Counted from the stretch's first letter, positions 41,297 through 50,321 are shown. The stretch: DNA of 64,000 bases from Oscillospiraceae bacterium (GCA_018265835.1 JABLYK010000001.1:1-64000), one strand, 5' to 3'. Notes: generated by a model from the letters alone, not told the origin. Program-made: numbers and translations.

Positions 41297-41898
41297 AAAA
41301 GAAAACGCTCTTGCTGGCGGCGCTGGCCGTCGTCCTCGCTGCGGCGCTGGCCGCCGGCGGGACCTACGCATGGCTGACGAGCCGCACGGAGCCTGTGGTG
41401 AACACCTTCACTGTGGGCAATGTGTCCATCACGCTCGACGAGGCGCAGGTGCAGAAGGACGAGGCGGCCTCCACGTGGCGCGCGACGAATGCGCGGGTGC
41501 GGCACAACGCTTATGAGGGCGTGTACCCCGGCGCGGTGCTGCCGAAGGATCCGACTGTGCACGTCGCTGCCGGAAGCGAGGACGCGCGGGTGTATGTGAT
41601 GATTCAGGACGCGCTGAACGCGGCTGTGCCCGGCAGCGCGGACTATACCCTGGGAGCAGGCTGGATCGCGCTCCAGACGGCGGGCGCCGCCACGGTGTAC
41701 CGCTATGCGGGCACGGCGCACGCGGGCGACGATCTCCCGGTGTTTGACGGTGTGACGATTGCCGGGACGGTGACGGCGGCGGAGCTGCCGCTGCTCGACG
41801 GTGAGATCACGGTCACGGCATTTGCCGTGCAGGCCAACGGTCTGGACGAGGAGGCGGCGGACGCGCAGGCGCTCGCGGCGTTCGGCTTCCCGGCGTGA
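41293..41898 (+). CDS. SipW-dependent exported protein 1 (TasA/camelysin-like)
   Basis: 201 residues. The N-terminus is the SipW-class signal: a basic start, a hydrophobic helix, then AAGGTYAWLTSRTEPVVNTF with cleavage expected near AWLTS. The mature part has NVSITLDEAQVQKDEAAS and beta-rich repeats ending in VTAFAVQANGLDEEAA, typical of TasA and camelysin-type fibre proteins. It follows the peptidase by ATGA overlap. Whether it forms fibres is inferred. Confidence 0.82.
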   Translation: MKKKTLLLAALAVVLAAALAAGGTYAWLTSRTEPVVNTFTVGNVSITLDEAQVQKDEAASTWRATNARVRHNAYEGVYPGAVLPKDPTVHVAAGSEDARVYVMIQDALNAAVPGSADYTLGAGWIALQTAGAATVYRYAGTAHAGDDLPVFDGVTIAGTVTAAELPLLDGEITVTAFAVQANGLDEEAADAQALAAFGFPA

Positions 41899-41915
41899 GA
41901 AAGGAAACGAAGGCT

Positions 41916-42485
41916 ATGCGGAAAAAAACCGTGTTTCTGGCGGCAATTGCCGTCCTGCTGGCCGCGATTGCAGCGGTTGGGACTTCCCTTGCCTATTTTA
42001 CCGATCAGAAGACGGCGCAGAACACGTTCACGGTCGGCAGTGTGAAGATCAAGCTGACGGAGCCGGGCTGGACGGACGGCGCGAAGCTGGTTCCGGGCGT
42101 CCCGGCGGCGAAGGATCCGACTGTGACGAATACCGGGCTTACGCCCTGCCTCGTGCGCGTCCGGGTGGAGTGGCCGCAAAGCGCGGCGCTGACCTACCGC
42201 ACGGACGGAGAGACCGGCAAACTGGGCGACGGCTGGTTTGACGGCGGGGACGGATATTTCTACTACGCGCAGCCGCTGCTTCCCGGCGCGGCGACGGATG
42301 CGCTGTTTGACGCGATCGCACTCAGCGGCGGGACGAAAAACGGCGACGGGGAAACGCCGCACGCCGTCACCGTCACGGCCTACGCCATGCAGACGCAGGG
42401 CGTGCTGCCGGAGGGCGCGGATCACATCGACGCGGCGGGCCTGCCCGCAGTGCAGGCGTGCTTTGACCGCGCCTTTTCGGCGTGA
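41916..42485 (+). CDS. SipW-dependent exported protein 2
   Basis: 189 residues. The signal reads AAIAAVGTSLAYFTDQKTAQ, followed by NTFTVGSVKIKLTEPGW, close to the first protein. The middle carries GGDGYFYYAQPLLPGAATDA, a motif shared with the third and fifth secreted proteins of the cluster, and VTVTAYAMQTQGV. AAGGAAACG precedes the ATG at 41916. It is a paralogue of its neighbours by duplication. Confidence 0.82.
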   Translation: MRKKTVFLAAIAVLLAAIAAVGTSLAYFTDQKTAQNTFTVGSVKIKLTEPGWTDGAKLVPGVPAAKDPTVTNTGLTPCLVRVRVEWPQSAALTYRTDGETGKLGDGWFDGGDGYFYYAQPLLPGAATDALFDAIALSGGTKNGDGETPHAVTVTAYAMQTQGVLPEGADHIDAAGLPAVQACFDRAFSA

Positions 42486-42498
42486 GGGGGGACTCCGG

Positions 42499-43125
42499 AT
42501 GCGGAAAAGATGGACGTTGATTCTTGTGCTCGCGCTGGCGGCGGCTGTGCTCGCCGCCGGGACGTGGGCGTATTTTTCGGCGCAGGGTCGGGCGGACAGC
42601 GTGATTACGCTCGGCTCCGTGCGTCTTGCGCTGCACAACGAGACCGGCACGGGTGAACCGGCCGGGGACGCCGCCGTTTTGCCCGGCGGCAGCGCTGTGC
42701 AGACGGTTTTTGTGGAAAACACCGGTGAAAGTGCGTTTTATACCCGCGTGAAGCTGGAGCTGGAGACGTTCGACGGCAGCGGTGCGGCGATGCAGCTTCC
42801 CGCCGGGTTCGTGACGCTCGACCTGAACCTTGCGGACTGGACGCCGGGCGCCGACGGATATTATTACTATAACGAAGCGGTCGCGCCCGGCGCGGCGACG
42901 GCGGCCCTGTTTCAGACCGTGCGCTTTTCCGACGCGATGGACGACAGCTATCTGGGCGCGTCGCTGCGGCTGCGCCTGACGGCGGAGGCCGTGCAGACGC
43001 GCAATCTGGAGCAATACGCGCAGGACGGCAAGACCGCCGGCGTTTGGGCGGTTTCCGGCCCTGCGGCGTCCGCTGGGGCGGAAACGCAGTTTGCGCCGCA
43101 AACCGCCGGGAAGGAGGGCGCGTGA
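42499..43125 (+). CDS. SipW-dependent exported protein 3
   Basis: 208 residues. The signal reads LAAAVLAAGTWAYFSAQGRA, then DSVITLGSVRLALHNET. Internal segments VFVENTGESAFYTRVKLELE and GADGYYYYNEAVAPGAATAA tie it to the second and fifth proteins; LRLTAEAVQTRNLEQYA follows. The end is Gly/Ala-rich with no wall anchor. GAGGGGGGACTCC precedes the ATG. Confidence 0.8.
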   Translation: MRKRWTLILVLALAAAVLAAGTWAYFSAQGRADSVITLGSVRLALHNETGTGEPAGDAAVLPGGSAVQTVFVENTGESAFYTRVKLELETFDGSGAAMQLPAGFVTLDLNLADWTPGADGYYYYNEAVAPGAATAALFQTVRFSDAMDDSYLGASLRLRLTAEAVQTRNLEQYAQDGKTAGVWAVSGPAASAGAETQFAPQTAGKEGA

Positions 43126-43126
43126 G

Positions 43127-45160
43127 ATGAAAAAACGCATGGGTTCTCTTGCGCTGTGCCTCTGTCTGCTGCTGTCGCTTCCGGTTTTTCTTGGCGCAGG
43201 CACGCAGCCGGACGAGGACAGCGGCCTTGTCCTCTCCAAATCGTCCGAATACGACGCGGAGACCGGCGCGGTGCGCATCACGCTTGAGGCGTATGCCAGC
43301 GGGCAGGTTATCACACAGCGCGTGTCCACGCCGTGCGACATCGTACTGGTGCTGGACGAGTCCGGCAGTATGGCCGAGCCCTTTGCCGGCAGCGGGGAGA
43401 CGCGCAAAGCGGCGCTTGTTTCTGCGGTCAACACATTTTTGGCGCAGATTGCGGTGGAAAACGGCAAGCTCTCCCCCGACGTCACGCCGCACCGGGTGGG
43501 GATGATCGGCTTCTCGAGTGAAGCCGGCGCGCGAACCGTTCGCAGCCTGTCCACGGATTTGACCGCCATAGAAGAGCGGACGCTGAACGCCAGTGGCGGC
43601 ACGTACATCAACAAGGGGCTGGCGCTGGTGGAAGGCCTGTTTCAGGCGGGCGAGGCCGCCGTGCCGGGCGAGCAGCGCAGCCGCGTGGTCATCGCGTTTA
43701 CAGACGGCGATCCCGGCACCGGAAACTGGGCAACCAGCAGCACGAGGCGGTGCGCGGCGGAAGCAATCCAGATTGCGTCGTCGCTCAAAGCCGGGGGCGT
43801 TACGGTGTATACGGTCGGCATCTTCAGCGGCGCGGACCCCGCGGATGTGACCGGGCAGGCCAACCAGTTCATGAACGCGGTGTCCTCCAACTATCCTGAG
43901 GCGACCGCGCTGTATGAAAACTACCAATATTCCGTCGCGCTCGGCGCGCGCGCGGCAGAGGGGAGCTACTATCTCTCAGCCGGCAATACTGCGGCATTGG
44001 AGGACATTTTTAAGGAAATCGCCAGCCAGACCGGCGGAACCGCCGTCTCGCTCGACAGCAGCGCCGTGGTGCTGGATGAAATCTCGGACGCGTTCACCCT
44101 CCCGGCGGACGCCGGCGCGGGCAGCATCTCGGTCACCACGCAGGACGCGGACTATTCCACCGGTGCGCTGCGCTGGACGGATTCCACCATCACCGGGTTT
44201 GACCCCACAGTTACGCTGGAGAACAACACGGTGCGCGTCACGGGCTTTGATTTCAACCGCAACTTTGTCGCGGAGCAGGGGCGCACGGAGGGGAGCGTGA
44301 CGCAGCCGGGCGATTTCTACGGGCGCAAGCTGATCATCTCGTTCACCGTCTTGCCGAAGGACGGGCTGATGGGCGGTGGCGTGGCGACGAACGGCCCGGC
44401 CTCCGGCGTGTATGACGCCGAGGGCAACTGCGTCGATTCGTTCGAGGTGCCGACTGTGGATGTTCCGCTCCGGCCGGTCACGCCCGTGACGGCGGATCAG
44501 ACGCTGTATCTCGGCGAGTCGCTGCGGCTGGACACGCTCCTGCCCGACCTCAATGCGGGGCTGGACGGCGTGCACAACACGGCGGATCTCACCTATACCA
44601 TCCGCGACGGCGCGCAGACCGTCGGCACGTATACCGTCCGCGCGGGCGAGACTTCCGGCGCGTGGGTCTGGGCGGCGGACGATGCGAATGACCAGTTTCA
44701 CGACGGCGTCATCACGCCGGAGTATGCAAGCAAAACCTATACCATCGACTGCACGGTGTCCAGCGGCGGTAAGACCGCCACGGCGTCCGCCGGCGCGACC
44801 GTCACGGTGCGCACCTGCTCTCTGACGATCCAGAAGCGCGGCTGGGACGCGCAGGACGGGAACCAGTCCTTCCTCCTCCGCGTGCGGGGCGCGGGCAACG
44901 TGTGCGCCGAAGCGGTGTCCCTGCAGGTTGCCGTGCAGGGCAACGGCAGCGTGACGGTCACCGGCCTGCCGGTTGGCAGCTATACCGTCACAGAGGACGC
45001 AGGCTGGTCCTGGCGCTATACGCCGGGCGAACCGGCGGCGGCCACGCTCGCCGGCGCGTTCGGGCAGGACAGCGCGGCGGTCACGGTAGACGGCAGCCGC
45101 ACCGCACAGCATTGGCTCACCGGCGGCAGCTTTGCCGTGAGCCGCCTTGTGACGGGCTGA
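43127..45160 (+). CDS. secreted von Willebrand factor A domain surface protein
   Basis: 677 residues. A normal-looking signal (LALCLCLLLSLPVFLGAG) precedes a VWA domain with MIDAS DIVLVLDESGSMAEPF (78-83 for DESGSM), GGTYINKGLALVEG and VVIAFTDGDPGTGN. The C-terminal part has pilin-like domains (ITVKRGWDAQ-like IQKRGWDAQDGNQSFLLRVR; GLPVGSYTVTEDAGWSWRY). There is no LPXTG or C-terminal helix, so attachment must be by partner proteins or non-covalent. It lies in the middle of the SipW cluster and probably acts as an adhesin. Confidence 0.85.
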   Translation: MKKRMGSLALCLCLLLSLPVFLGAGTQPDEDSGLVLSKSSEYDAETGAVRITLEAYASGQVITQRVSTPCDIVLVLDESGSMAEPFAGSGETRKAALVSAVNTFLAQIAVENGKLSPDVTPHRVGMIGFSSEAGARTVRSLSTDLTAIEERTLNASGGTYINKGLALVEGLFQAGEAAVPGEQRSRVVIAFTDGDPGTGNWATSSTRRCAAEAIQIASSLKAGGVTVYTVGIFSGADPADVTGQANQFMNAVSSNYPEATALYENYQYSVALGARAAEGSYYLSAGNTAALEDIFKEIASQTGGTAVSLDSSAVVLDEISDAFTLPADAGAGSISVTTQDADYSTGALRWTDSTITGFDPTVTLENNTVRVTGFDFNRNFVAEQGRTEGSVTQPGDFYGRKLIISFTVLPKDGLMGGGVATNGPASGVYDAEGNCVDSFEVPTVDVPLRPVTPVTADQTLYLGESLRLDTLLPDLNAGLDGVHNTADLTYTIRDGAQTVGTYTVRAGETSGAWVWAADDANDQFHDGVITPEYASKTYTIDCTVSSGGKTATASAGATVTVRTCSLTIQKRGWDAQDGNQSFLLRVRGAGNVCAEAVSLQVAVQGNGSVTVTGLPVGSYTVTEDAGWSWRYTPGEPAAATLAGAFGQDSAAVTVDGSRTAQHWLTGGSFAVSRLVTG

Positions 45161-45174
45161 GAAAGGAGCGCAGA

Positions 45175-45702
45175 ATGAAACGGAAAACCATTCGCATCCT
45201 CTGCCTGTGTCTGCTGCTCGCGCTCGCGGGCGGCGGCGTGTACGCATGGCTCACGTCGAATTCCGGCACGGTGACGAACACGATCACCCCCGCTGCCGTC
45301 TCCACGGCGGTGCGGGAGGAAGGCGCCGGTGCGGGGAAGCAGAACGTCTGCGTGGAGAACACCGGCGGCGTGACGGCGTATATCCGCGCCGCCGTCGTCG
45401 TCAACCTGCTGGACGCGCAGGGCAACGTCTCCGCCAAAACGCCGGAGCCGGGCGCGGATTACACGATCACCGAGCCAGCCGAAGGCTGGACGCGCGGCGG
45501 CGACGGGTATTATTACTATACGCGCCCGGTCGCGCCTGGCGCATGCACGGCGGCTCTGTTCGGGCGCTGTGAAGCGCTGCGCGGCGGCACGCTCCAGGTG
45601 CAGGTGCTGGCCGAGGGCGTGCAGAGCGTGCCCGCCGAAGCGGTCGAGCAGGCGTGGGGCGCGGCGGTAGCGGAAACCGGCGTGCTGACGCCGGGGTCGT
45701 AA
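45175..45702 (+). CDS. SipW-dependent exported protein 4
   Basis: 175 residues. The signal ends LALAGGGVYAWLTSNSGTVT, again an AWLTS-type cleavage region. VCVENTGGVTAYIRAAVVVN and GGDGYYYYTRPVAPGACTAA repeat the motif seen in proteins 2 and 3. AAAGGAGCGCAGA precedes the ATG. It is the shortest paralogue and follows the VWA gene directly. Confidence 0.8.
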   Translation: MKRKTIRILCLCLLLALAGGGVYAWLTSNSGTVTNTITPAAVSTAVREEGAGAGKQNVCVENTGGVTAYIRAAVVVNLLDAQGNVSAKTPEPGADYTITEPAEGWTRGGDGYYYYTRPVAPGACTAALFGRCEALRGGTLQVQVLAEGVQSVPAEAVEQAWGAAVAETGVLTPGS

Positions 45703-45715
45703 GGAGGGGCGCGCT

Positions 45716-46963
45716 ATGAGACACAAACGCTTCCGGCGCATCGCCGCCGCCTTGCTGATCGCAGCGCTGGCCACCGGGCTTGGACTCTGGTCAGCCGCAC
45801 AGGAGCGGGTCCCTACCGTCACGTATACCGACGGAGCGGATGCGCAGTTCGCCTTTTCCAACACCGGGGGCGGCTCGGATACCGACCTGTTCCCCGCGTT
45901 CAAGGGCTGTATGCCCGGCGACCGGCTTACGCAGAACATCCGCGTGCAGGCCGCCGGTACGAACGACCCGTCCGGCGCGCAGATCTATCTGCGTGCAGAG
46001 ATCGACGGCGACGCCCCCGCCAAGGCGGACAGCGGCCTGACGTATGACGATGTGCTGCGGTATATTTCCATCACAGTCGCCAGCGCCGATGCGCCCACGG
46101 TGCCGCTTGCGGGCGGCGCCGCGGCAAACCAACTCGGCGAAAGCGCCGCTGTGCTGCTCGGCACGGTCCGCCCCGGCGAAGCGCCGCTGGAGCTGACCGT
46201 TACGATTGCGGTCGATCCCGCGATGGGCAACGATTTTCAGCAGGCTGCGGCGCACATCGTATGGGTATTCTCAGCCGACGCGACCGCAGACCCGACCCCG
46301 CCGCCGCTGGAGACGGAGGAACATTTTGCATACATCCTGGGCTATCCGGACGGGACGATTCAGCCGGGCGCGAACATCACCCGCGCAGAGGTGGCTGTGC
46401 TCTTCTTCCGGCTGCTCACGGATGAGGCGCGTGACTTCTGCCGGAGCGAGACGAACCGGTTTACGGATACGGAGCCGGGCATGTGGTACAGCGTCGCAGT
46501 TTCGTCGCTCACGGGGATCGGGATCCTGACCGGCTATCCGGACGGAAGCTTCGGCCCGGGGCAGCCGATCACCCGCGCGGAGTTTGCCACCATTGTGACG
46601 CGCTTTTTGAAGACTGCCGTGCCGGACGGCGAAGACCGGTTCTCCGACATTGCGGGCTCCTGGGCGCGGGATCGCATCAACGCAGCCGCTGCGCTCGGCC
46701 TGATCAACGGATACCCGGACGGGACGTTCGGCCCGCAGCGGAGCATCACCCGGGCCGAGGCGGTCACCATGACAAACCGGCTGCTTGGCCGCACGCCGGA
46801 CCGCGACCACCTGCTGGACGGCATGAGAACTTGGCCGGACAATGCCGACCCGAACCAGTGGTACTATGCTGCCGTGCAGGAGGCAACCAATTCCCATGAC
46901 TATACCCGCGACGGCGACATGGAAATTTGGCAGTCGCTCCGGCCAGACAAAATTTGGACCTGA
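45716..46963 (+). CDS. SLH-domain surface anchor protein
   Basis: 415 residues. The N-terminus is a SipW-like leader (AALLIAALATGLGLWSAAQE) and a TasA-like domain with DAQFAFSNTGGGSDTDLFPA. Three SLH motifs follow, at about 202, 269 and 328: AYILGYPDGTIQPGANITRA, ILTGYPDGSFGPGQPITRAE and LINGYPDGTFGPQRSITRAE. These bind secondary cell-wall polymer. As the only wall-binding protein of the cluster it is a good candidate for the anchor of the other exported proteins. Confidence 0.88.
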   Translation: MRHKRFRRIAAALLIAALATGLGLWSAAQERVPTVTYTDGADAQFAFSNTGGGSDTDLFPAFKGCMPGDRLTQNIRVQAAGTNDPSGAQIYLRAEIDGDAPAKADSGLTYDDVLRYISITVASADAPTVPLAGGAAANQLGESAAVLLGTVRPGEAPLELTVTIAVDPAMGNDFQQAAAHIVWVFSADATADPTPPPLETEEHFAYILGYPDGTIQPGANITRAEVAVLFFRLLTDEARDFCRSETNRFTDTEPGMWYSVAVSSLTGIGILTGYPDGSFGPGQPITRAEFATIVTRFLKTAVPDGEDRFSDIAGSWARDRINAAAALGLINGYPDGTFGPQRSITRAEAVTMTNRLLGRTPDRDHLLDGMRTWPDNADPNQWYYAAVQEATNSHDYTRDGDMEIWQSLRPDKIWT

Positions 46964-46966
46964 AAA

Positions 46967-46994
46967 AAGGGCGCACCCTACGGGGTGCGCCCTT
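46967..46994 (+). terminator. terminator of the SipW cluster
   Basis: A 12-bp stem AAGGGCGCACCC/GGGTGCGCCCTT with a TACG loop. The sequence after it (46999-47060) has a broken GTCGAAAAA element like the end of repeat family A and no gene. Confidence 0.82.
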
Positions 46995-47091
46995 GCGTCT
47001 GTCGAAAAATCAAATTTGTGGGCGGATTGGAAAAGACGAGCGGCGGAGTGCGTTTACACGGAGCGGGCAATCCGGAGCGTGTAAGGACGGG

Positions 47092-47742
47092 TTAAATGAC
47101 CCACTGACTGTGAATTACGCCGATCAGCTGCCATTGCCCGGCGCTCTGCTCGAACACGAGCTTGAGCGCGCACCAGTCCAGCCCCTCTTCCTTTTCATCC
47201 AGACCACCGAAATGGTACTCGACGAACGTCGCGTCCGGGTATGCTTCCGTCACGTTTTCAATGGCAAGTCCGCTCTGCGCGATGCCGTTGACGGTTACGT
47301 CCGGCGCCTGTGTATAGTCCGCATTCCAGACGAATTCGTTCCAATATTCCTGCGGCGTCAGCTGCATCGGGTTGCCGCTGCCATCGTAAGCGCCCCAGAG
47401 ATACGTGGTGTTGTCGCTGCCGAAGGCGGCCACCTGCGCTGCCGTGAAACAGCGGTCGCTGCCCGGGTCAACAAAGGAATACGGCGTGAACGTTACGCCC
47501 TTAGTGGGGGAAACGTACTGCGCGACGGCCGCGAAGTCGCCCTGCTGCATGGCGGCCACCAGCGCGTCTGCTGCGGTACGCACGTCGGCTGCCGGCGTTG
47601 GCGTGGGGGTGGGAGTGGCTTCCGGCGTCTGTACCGCCGGGGACGGAACCGGGGGCGCCGTCTCTGCCGGGCCGGCGGCCTTGCCGCAGCCGCTGAGCAG
47701 CAGCACGGCAGTCAGCGCCAGAACGGTGAAGGTCTTTTTCAT
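47092..47742 (-). CDS. secreted lipoprotein with Pro/Thr linker
   Basis: 216 residues. Signal LALTAVLLLSGCGKAAG (Cys 19 lipidated), then a Pro/Thr linker (PEATPTPTPTPAADV) and a globular domain with FAAVAQYVSPTKGVTFTPYS, DEKEEGLDWCALKLVFEQ and WQLIGVIHSQW. The domain resembles NTF2-like or DUF-type lipoproteins in clostridia. GGAGGAAC precedes the ATG. No partner gene is adjacent; the role is unknown. Confidence 0.75.
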   Translation of the reverse strand: MKKTFTVLALTAVLLLSGCGKAAGPAETAPPVPSPAVQTPEATPTPTPTPAADVRTAADALVAAMQQGDFAAVAQYVSPTKGVTFTPYSFVDPGSDRCFTAAQVAAFGSDNTTYLWGAYDGSGNPMQLTPQEYWNEFVWNADYTQAPDVTVNGIAQSGLAIENVTEAYPDATFVEYHFGGLDEKEEGLDWCALKLVFEQSAGQWQLIGVIHSQWVI

Positions 47743-47825
47743 GACAGTTCCTCCAAAAATGATTTGTCTGTTGGACGGCGTTGCGCCTGAAAATGTTTCA
47801 CAGAAATCCTGCCATCCGCTCCGTC

Positions 47826-47864
47826 AGAAGACGCTCACTTCATTCCGCTTTCGACCGAAGCCGC
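47826..47864. repeat. relic of intergenic repeat family B
   Basis: CAGAAGACGCTCACTTCATT then CCGCTTTCGACCGAAGCCG resembles the fuller copies at 49.6 and 53.75 kb at most positions. It sits just after the degV stop. Confidence 0.55.
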
Positions 47865-47872
47865 CCCCCCAT

Positions 47873-48760
47873 TCAGTTTACGCGCTCGCTGCCCCAGAAG
47901 AACAGCGCCACGGTGCCGGGGCCGGTGTGGCTGCCGATGGTGGTGCCGACGTGGTTGATTTCCACCTTGCCGTCCAGCTTCGGGAACCGCGCCTCGACCA
48001 GATCTGCAACGGCGCGCGCGTCGTTGTAGCACGCGGAGTTGGAGATGTAGCACTTGCCGGAGTAGTCCCGCCCGCCGTCCGCGCATTCCTCCATGCGGTC
48101 AACGATCTCCTGAATCACGCGCTTTTTGCCGCGAATCTTGGAGCGCGGAATGAGCCGGCCGAGATTGTCCATGTTCAGCAGCGGGCAGATGTTCAGCATA
48201 CCGCCAAACACACCGGCTGCCTTGGAAATGCGGCCGCCCTTGACATAGAACGTCAGGTCGGTGGAGAAAAACCAGTGGTGCAGCTTCAGCTTGTTTGCCT
48301 CGACCCAGTCATGCAGTGTGTCGATGTCCATGCCCCCGTCGCGCAGGTCGGCGAGCCGATCCATGATGAGGCCGTAGCCGGAGGATGCGCCGAGCGAATC
48401 GACGATATAGACCTTCCGGCCGGGATACTTTTCCGTCACCAGCTCGGCGGCGCTCTGCGCAGAGTTGATGACGCCGGAGATGCCCGAGGACAGGCACACA
48501 TGCAGAATGTCCTTGCCCTGCTCGGCAAAGCGCGAGAAGTACTCCACAAACTCCGAGACGTTTACCTGCGAGGTGCGGGTCTCCGCGCCGTCGGCCATCG
48601 CCTGATAGAACTTGTCGAATGGGATCGACTGCCCCAGATCGTCGTCGTAATCCACGCCGTCCAGCGCGAAGTGGAAGCAGATATAAGAAATGTCGCGCTG
48701 CTCGAAGTGCTCCTTGGTCAGATCGGCGGTGGAGCAGCAGCTCAGTACGTAATCAGCCAT
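47873..48760 (-). CDS. DegV family fatty-acid-binding protein (FakB-like)
   Basis: 295 residues. The DegV core is visible as YVLSCCSTADLTKEHFEQRD, TSQVNVSEFVEYFSRFAEQG, CLSSGISGVINSAQSAAELV and the C-terminal NHVGTTIGSHTGPGTVALFF. FakB proteins hold a fatty acid for phosphorylation by FakA. AAGGAGGAT precedes the ATG at 48760. It lies 39 bp after the DJ-1 gene and is probably cotranscribed. Confidence 0.9.
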   Translation of the reverse strand: MADYVLSCCSTADLTKEHFEQRDISYICFHFALDGVDYDDDLGQSIPFDKFYQAMADGAETRTSQVNVSEFVEYFSRFAEQGKDILHVCLSSGISGVINSAQSAAELVTEKYPGRKVYIVDSLGASSGYGLIMDRLADLRDGGMDIDTLHDWVEANKLKLHHWFFSTDLTFYVKGGRISKAAGVFGGMLNICPLLNMDNLGRLIPRSKIRGKKRVIQEIVDRMEECADGGRDYSGKCYISNSACYNDARAVADLVEARFPKLDGKVEINHVGTTIGSHTGPGTVALFFWGSERVN

Positions 48761-48799
48761 GATGGTATCCTCCTTGTCTGGTATCAAAGTTTTCAGATT

Positions 48800-49351
48800 T
48801 CAGTGCCGGTAGCCGATGGACGCGCGAACCTGTGCGGCTGCGGCGTCGCCCTCCAGCAGACGGATCAGCTCCAGCGCGAACGGAATCGCCGCACCGAGGC
48901 CGCAGGCGGTCACGATGTTGCCATCCGTGACGAATTCCCCGTCGGTCACAATCGCGCCGGCGAGCTTGTCCTCAAAGCCCGGATAGACCGTGGCGCGCTT
49001 ACCCTGCAACAGACCGAGTCCGCCGAGCACCGATGGCGCGGCGCAGATCGCGGCGACGAGTTTGCCCTGCGCAGCGTATGAGCGCACAGTGCGCGCGACC
49101 AGCGCGCTTTCGGCGAGGTGCGTTGTGCCGGGCATCCCGCCGGGCAGCACCACGGCGTCCGCGTCCGTGAGACCGGCAGTCTCCGCCACGGCGTCGCACC
49201 GGAGCGTCACATTGTGGGCGCTGGTTACCTCCGCGCGTCCGGAGATCGAAACGGTCTGCACCGTGATTCCCGCCCGGCGCAGCAGATCGACGACCAAAAG
49301 GCCTTCGCATTCCTCCAGCCCGTCGGCAAAAAAGAGAATCGCTTTGCTCAT
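48800..49351 (-). CDS. DJ-1/PfpI family protein
   Basis: 183 residues of the DJ-1/YajL type. FADGLEECEGLLVVDLLRRA holds the conserved Glu, VVLPGGMPGTTHLAES follows, and the reactive Cys is in KLVAAICAAPSVLGGLGLL. The family responds to carbonyl or oxidative stress. AGGAGGA precedes the ATG at 49351. A TGGTATAAT extended -10 lies at 49395-49403. Confidence 0.9.
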   Translation of the reverse strand: MSKAILFFADGLEECEGLLVVDLLRRAGITVQTVSISGRAEVTSAHNVTLRCDAVAETAGLTDADAVVLPGGMPGTTHLAESALVARTVRSYAAQGKLVAAICAAPSVLGGLGLLQGKRATVYPGFEDKLAGAIVTDGEFVTDGNIVTACGLGAAIPFALELIRLLEGDAAAAQVRASIGYRH

Positions 49352-49504
49352 AAGCATTCCTCCTGTTCTCAAGACAAATTTCACTTAGTATATCATTATA
49401 CCATACAAATCATTAAAAATTTGTTATAAGTCCAAATAAAATCCAACTTTTTTATGCGGGGCGCAAAAACGCGGCCGGAAGTCCGCGTCAGGCAGATTTC
49501 CGGC

Positions 49505-49743
49505 CGCTCAGTTTGTCAAAGAAGGCTCGCAGCCCCCTCCGCCCGCAAGCTGGACTTGCGGGGGTAAGGAAGAAGGCGGAAGCGGATATCGTCCAGACGG
49601 ACTCGCGCCATTCCACTTCCCGGGCAAGCCGGAAAGCTCCACGGCCGCTCTTCCGTTTCTCCTCACAAAACCGAAACGATGTTTCGGTTTTGAAAGGACG
49701 AGTGATGCGGAGCTTGCGAGGACGAGCGCGCGCCCGTTCGTAT
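49505..49743. repeat. composite of repeat families A (start) and B
   Basis: From 49505 the sequence GCTCAGTTTGTCAAAGAAGG then CTCGCAG matches the start of family A at 21.09 kb. From 49602 the sequence CTCGCGCCATTCCACTTCC and a later perfect AAAACCGAAAC...GTTTCGGTTTT hairpin (49668-49692) match the family B copy at 53.75 kb. This explains most of the gene-free region between DJ-1 and the ACT gene. Confidence 0.65.
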
Positions 49744-50190
49744 TTATCCGGCCACAAGGTCGATGCGCAGCACGCCGTGGATGGCTTTGACCGCAGCCAA
49801 AAACGCCTCCATGGTGATGCACATATTCTCCGTCGCCGCCGTGATCGTCACGGGCGCGACGCCATTCGTCGGGATGCTCTGGTTGATCGTCAGTATATTT
49901 GCGCCGTTTCCGGCAAAAATAGCAAGGACGGAAGACAGCACGCCCTGCCGGTCGCGCAGCTCCAGATTGAACGTGACGAGGTGCCCGCGTGACATGTCCT
50001 GAAACGGGGACACATAGTCCTTGTATTTATAGAACGCGCTGCGGCTGATATCTACCCGCGCCACGGCCTGCGCCACGGTGCGGACCTCGCCGGTCTCCAG
50101 TAGCTCCTTGGCTTCGATGACCTTGGCGAAAATTTCGGGCAGAACGCTGGCTTCCACCAGATAGTATTTCGGCTTGCTTCCTGCGGGCAT
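49744..50190 (-). CDS. ACT-domain protein (UPF0735/PheB-like)
   Basis: 148 residues. An N-terminal helix-turn-helix-like segment (EVRTVAQAVARVDISRSAFY) is followed by an ACT domain: VTFNLELRDRQGVLSSVLAI, GANILTINQSIPTNGVAPVT and MEAFLAAVKAIHGVLRIDLV. Such proteins bind amino acids, often phenylalanine, and may regulate aromatic metabolism. The start at 50190 follows AGGGGGAG; a GTG two codons upstream is less likely. Confidence 0.85.
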   Translation of the reverse strand: MPAGSKPKYYLVEASVLPEIFAKVIEAKELLETGEVRTVAQAVARVDISRSAFYKYKDYVSPFQDMSRGHLVTFNLELRDRQGVLSSVLAIFAGNGANILTINQSIPTNGVAPVTITAATENMCITMEAFLAAVKAIHGVLRIDLVAG

Positions 50191-50259
50191 GGTCACTCCC
50201 CCTCTTTCGCGTCTGTGCGCAGCGGGAAAGCAACTGTGCCCACCCCGCGCACCACTTTT

Positions 50260-50288
50260 GTTATATCATATCGCGGGCGGTTGCGCAA
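50260..50288 (-). promoter_or_regulatory. promoter of the ACT gene
   Basis: TTGCGC, 17 bp, TATAAC on the minus strand. Confidence 0.6.
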
Positions 50289-50321
50289 GCTATTCGTCGT
50301 AATTGGAGGGACAACTTTCGT

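Noticed and set aside
46995..47091. Possible small gene after the SipW cluster
   Set aside because: No start with a ribosome site and no coding signal; the GTCGAAAAA fragment suggests a repeat relic.
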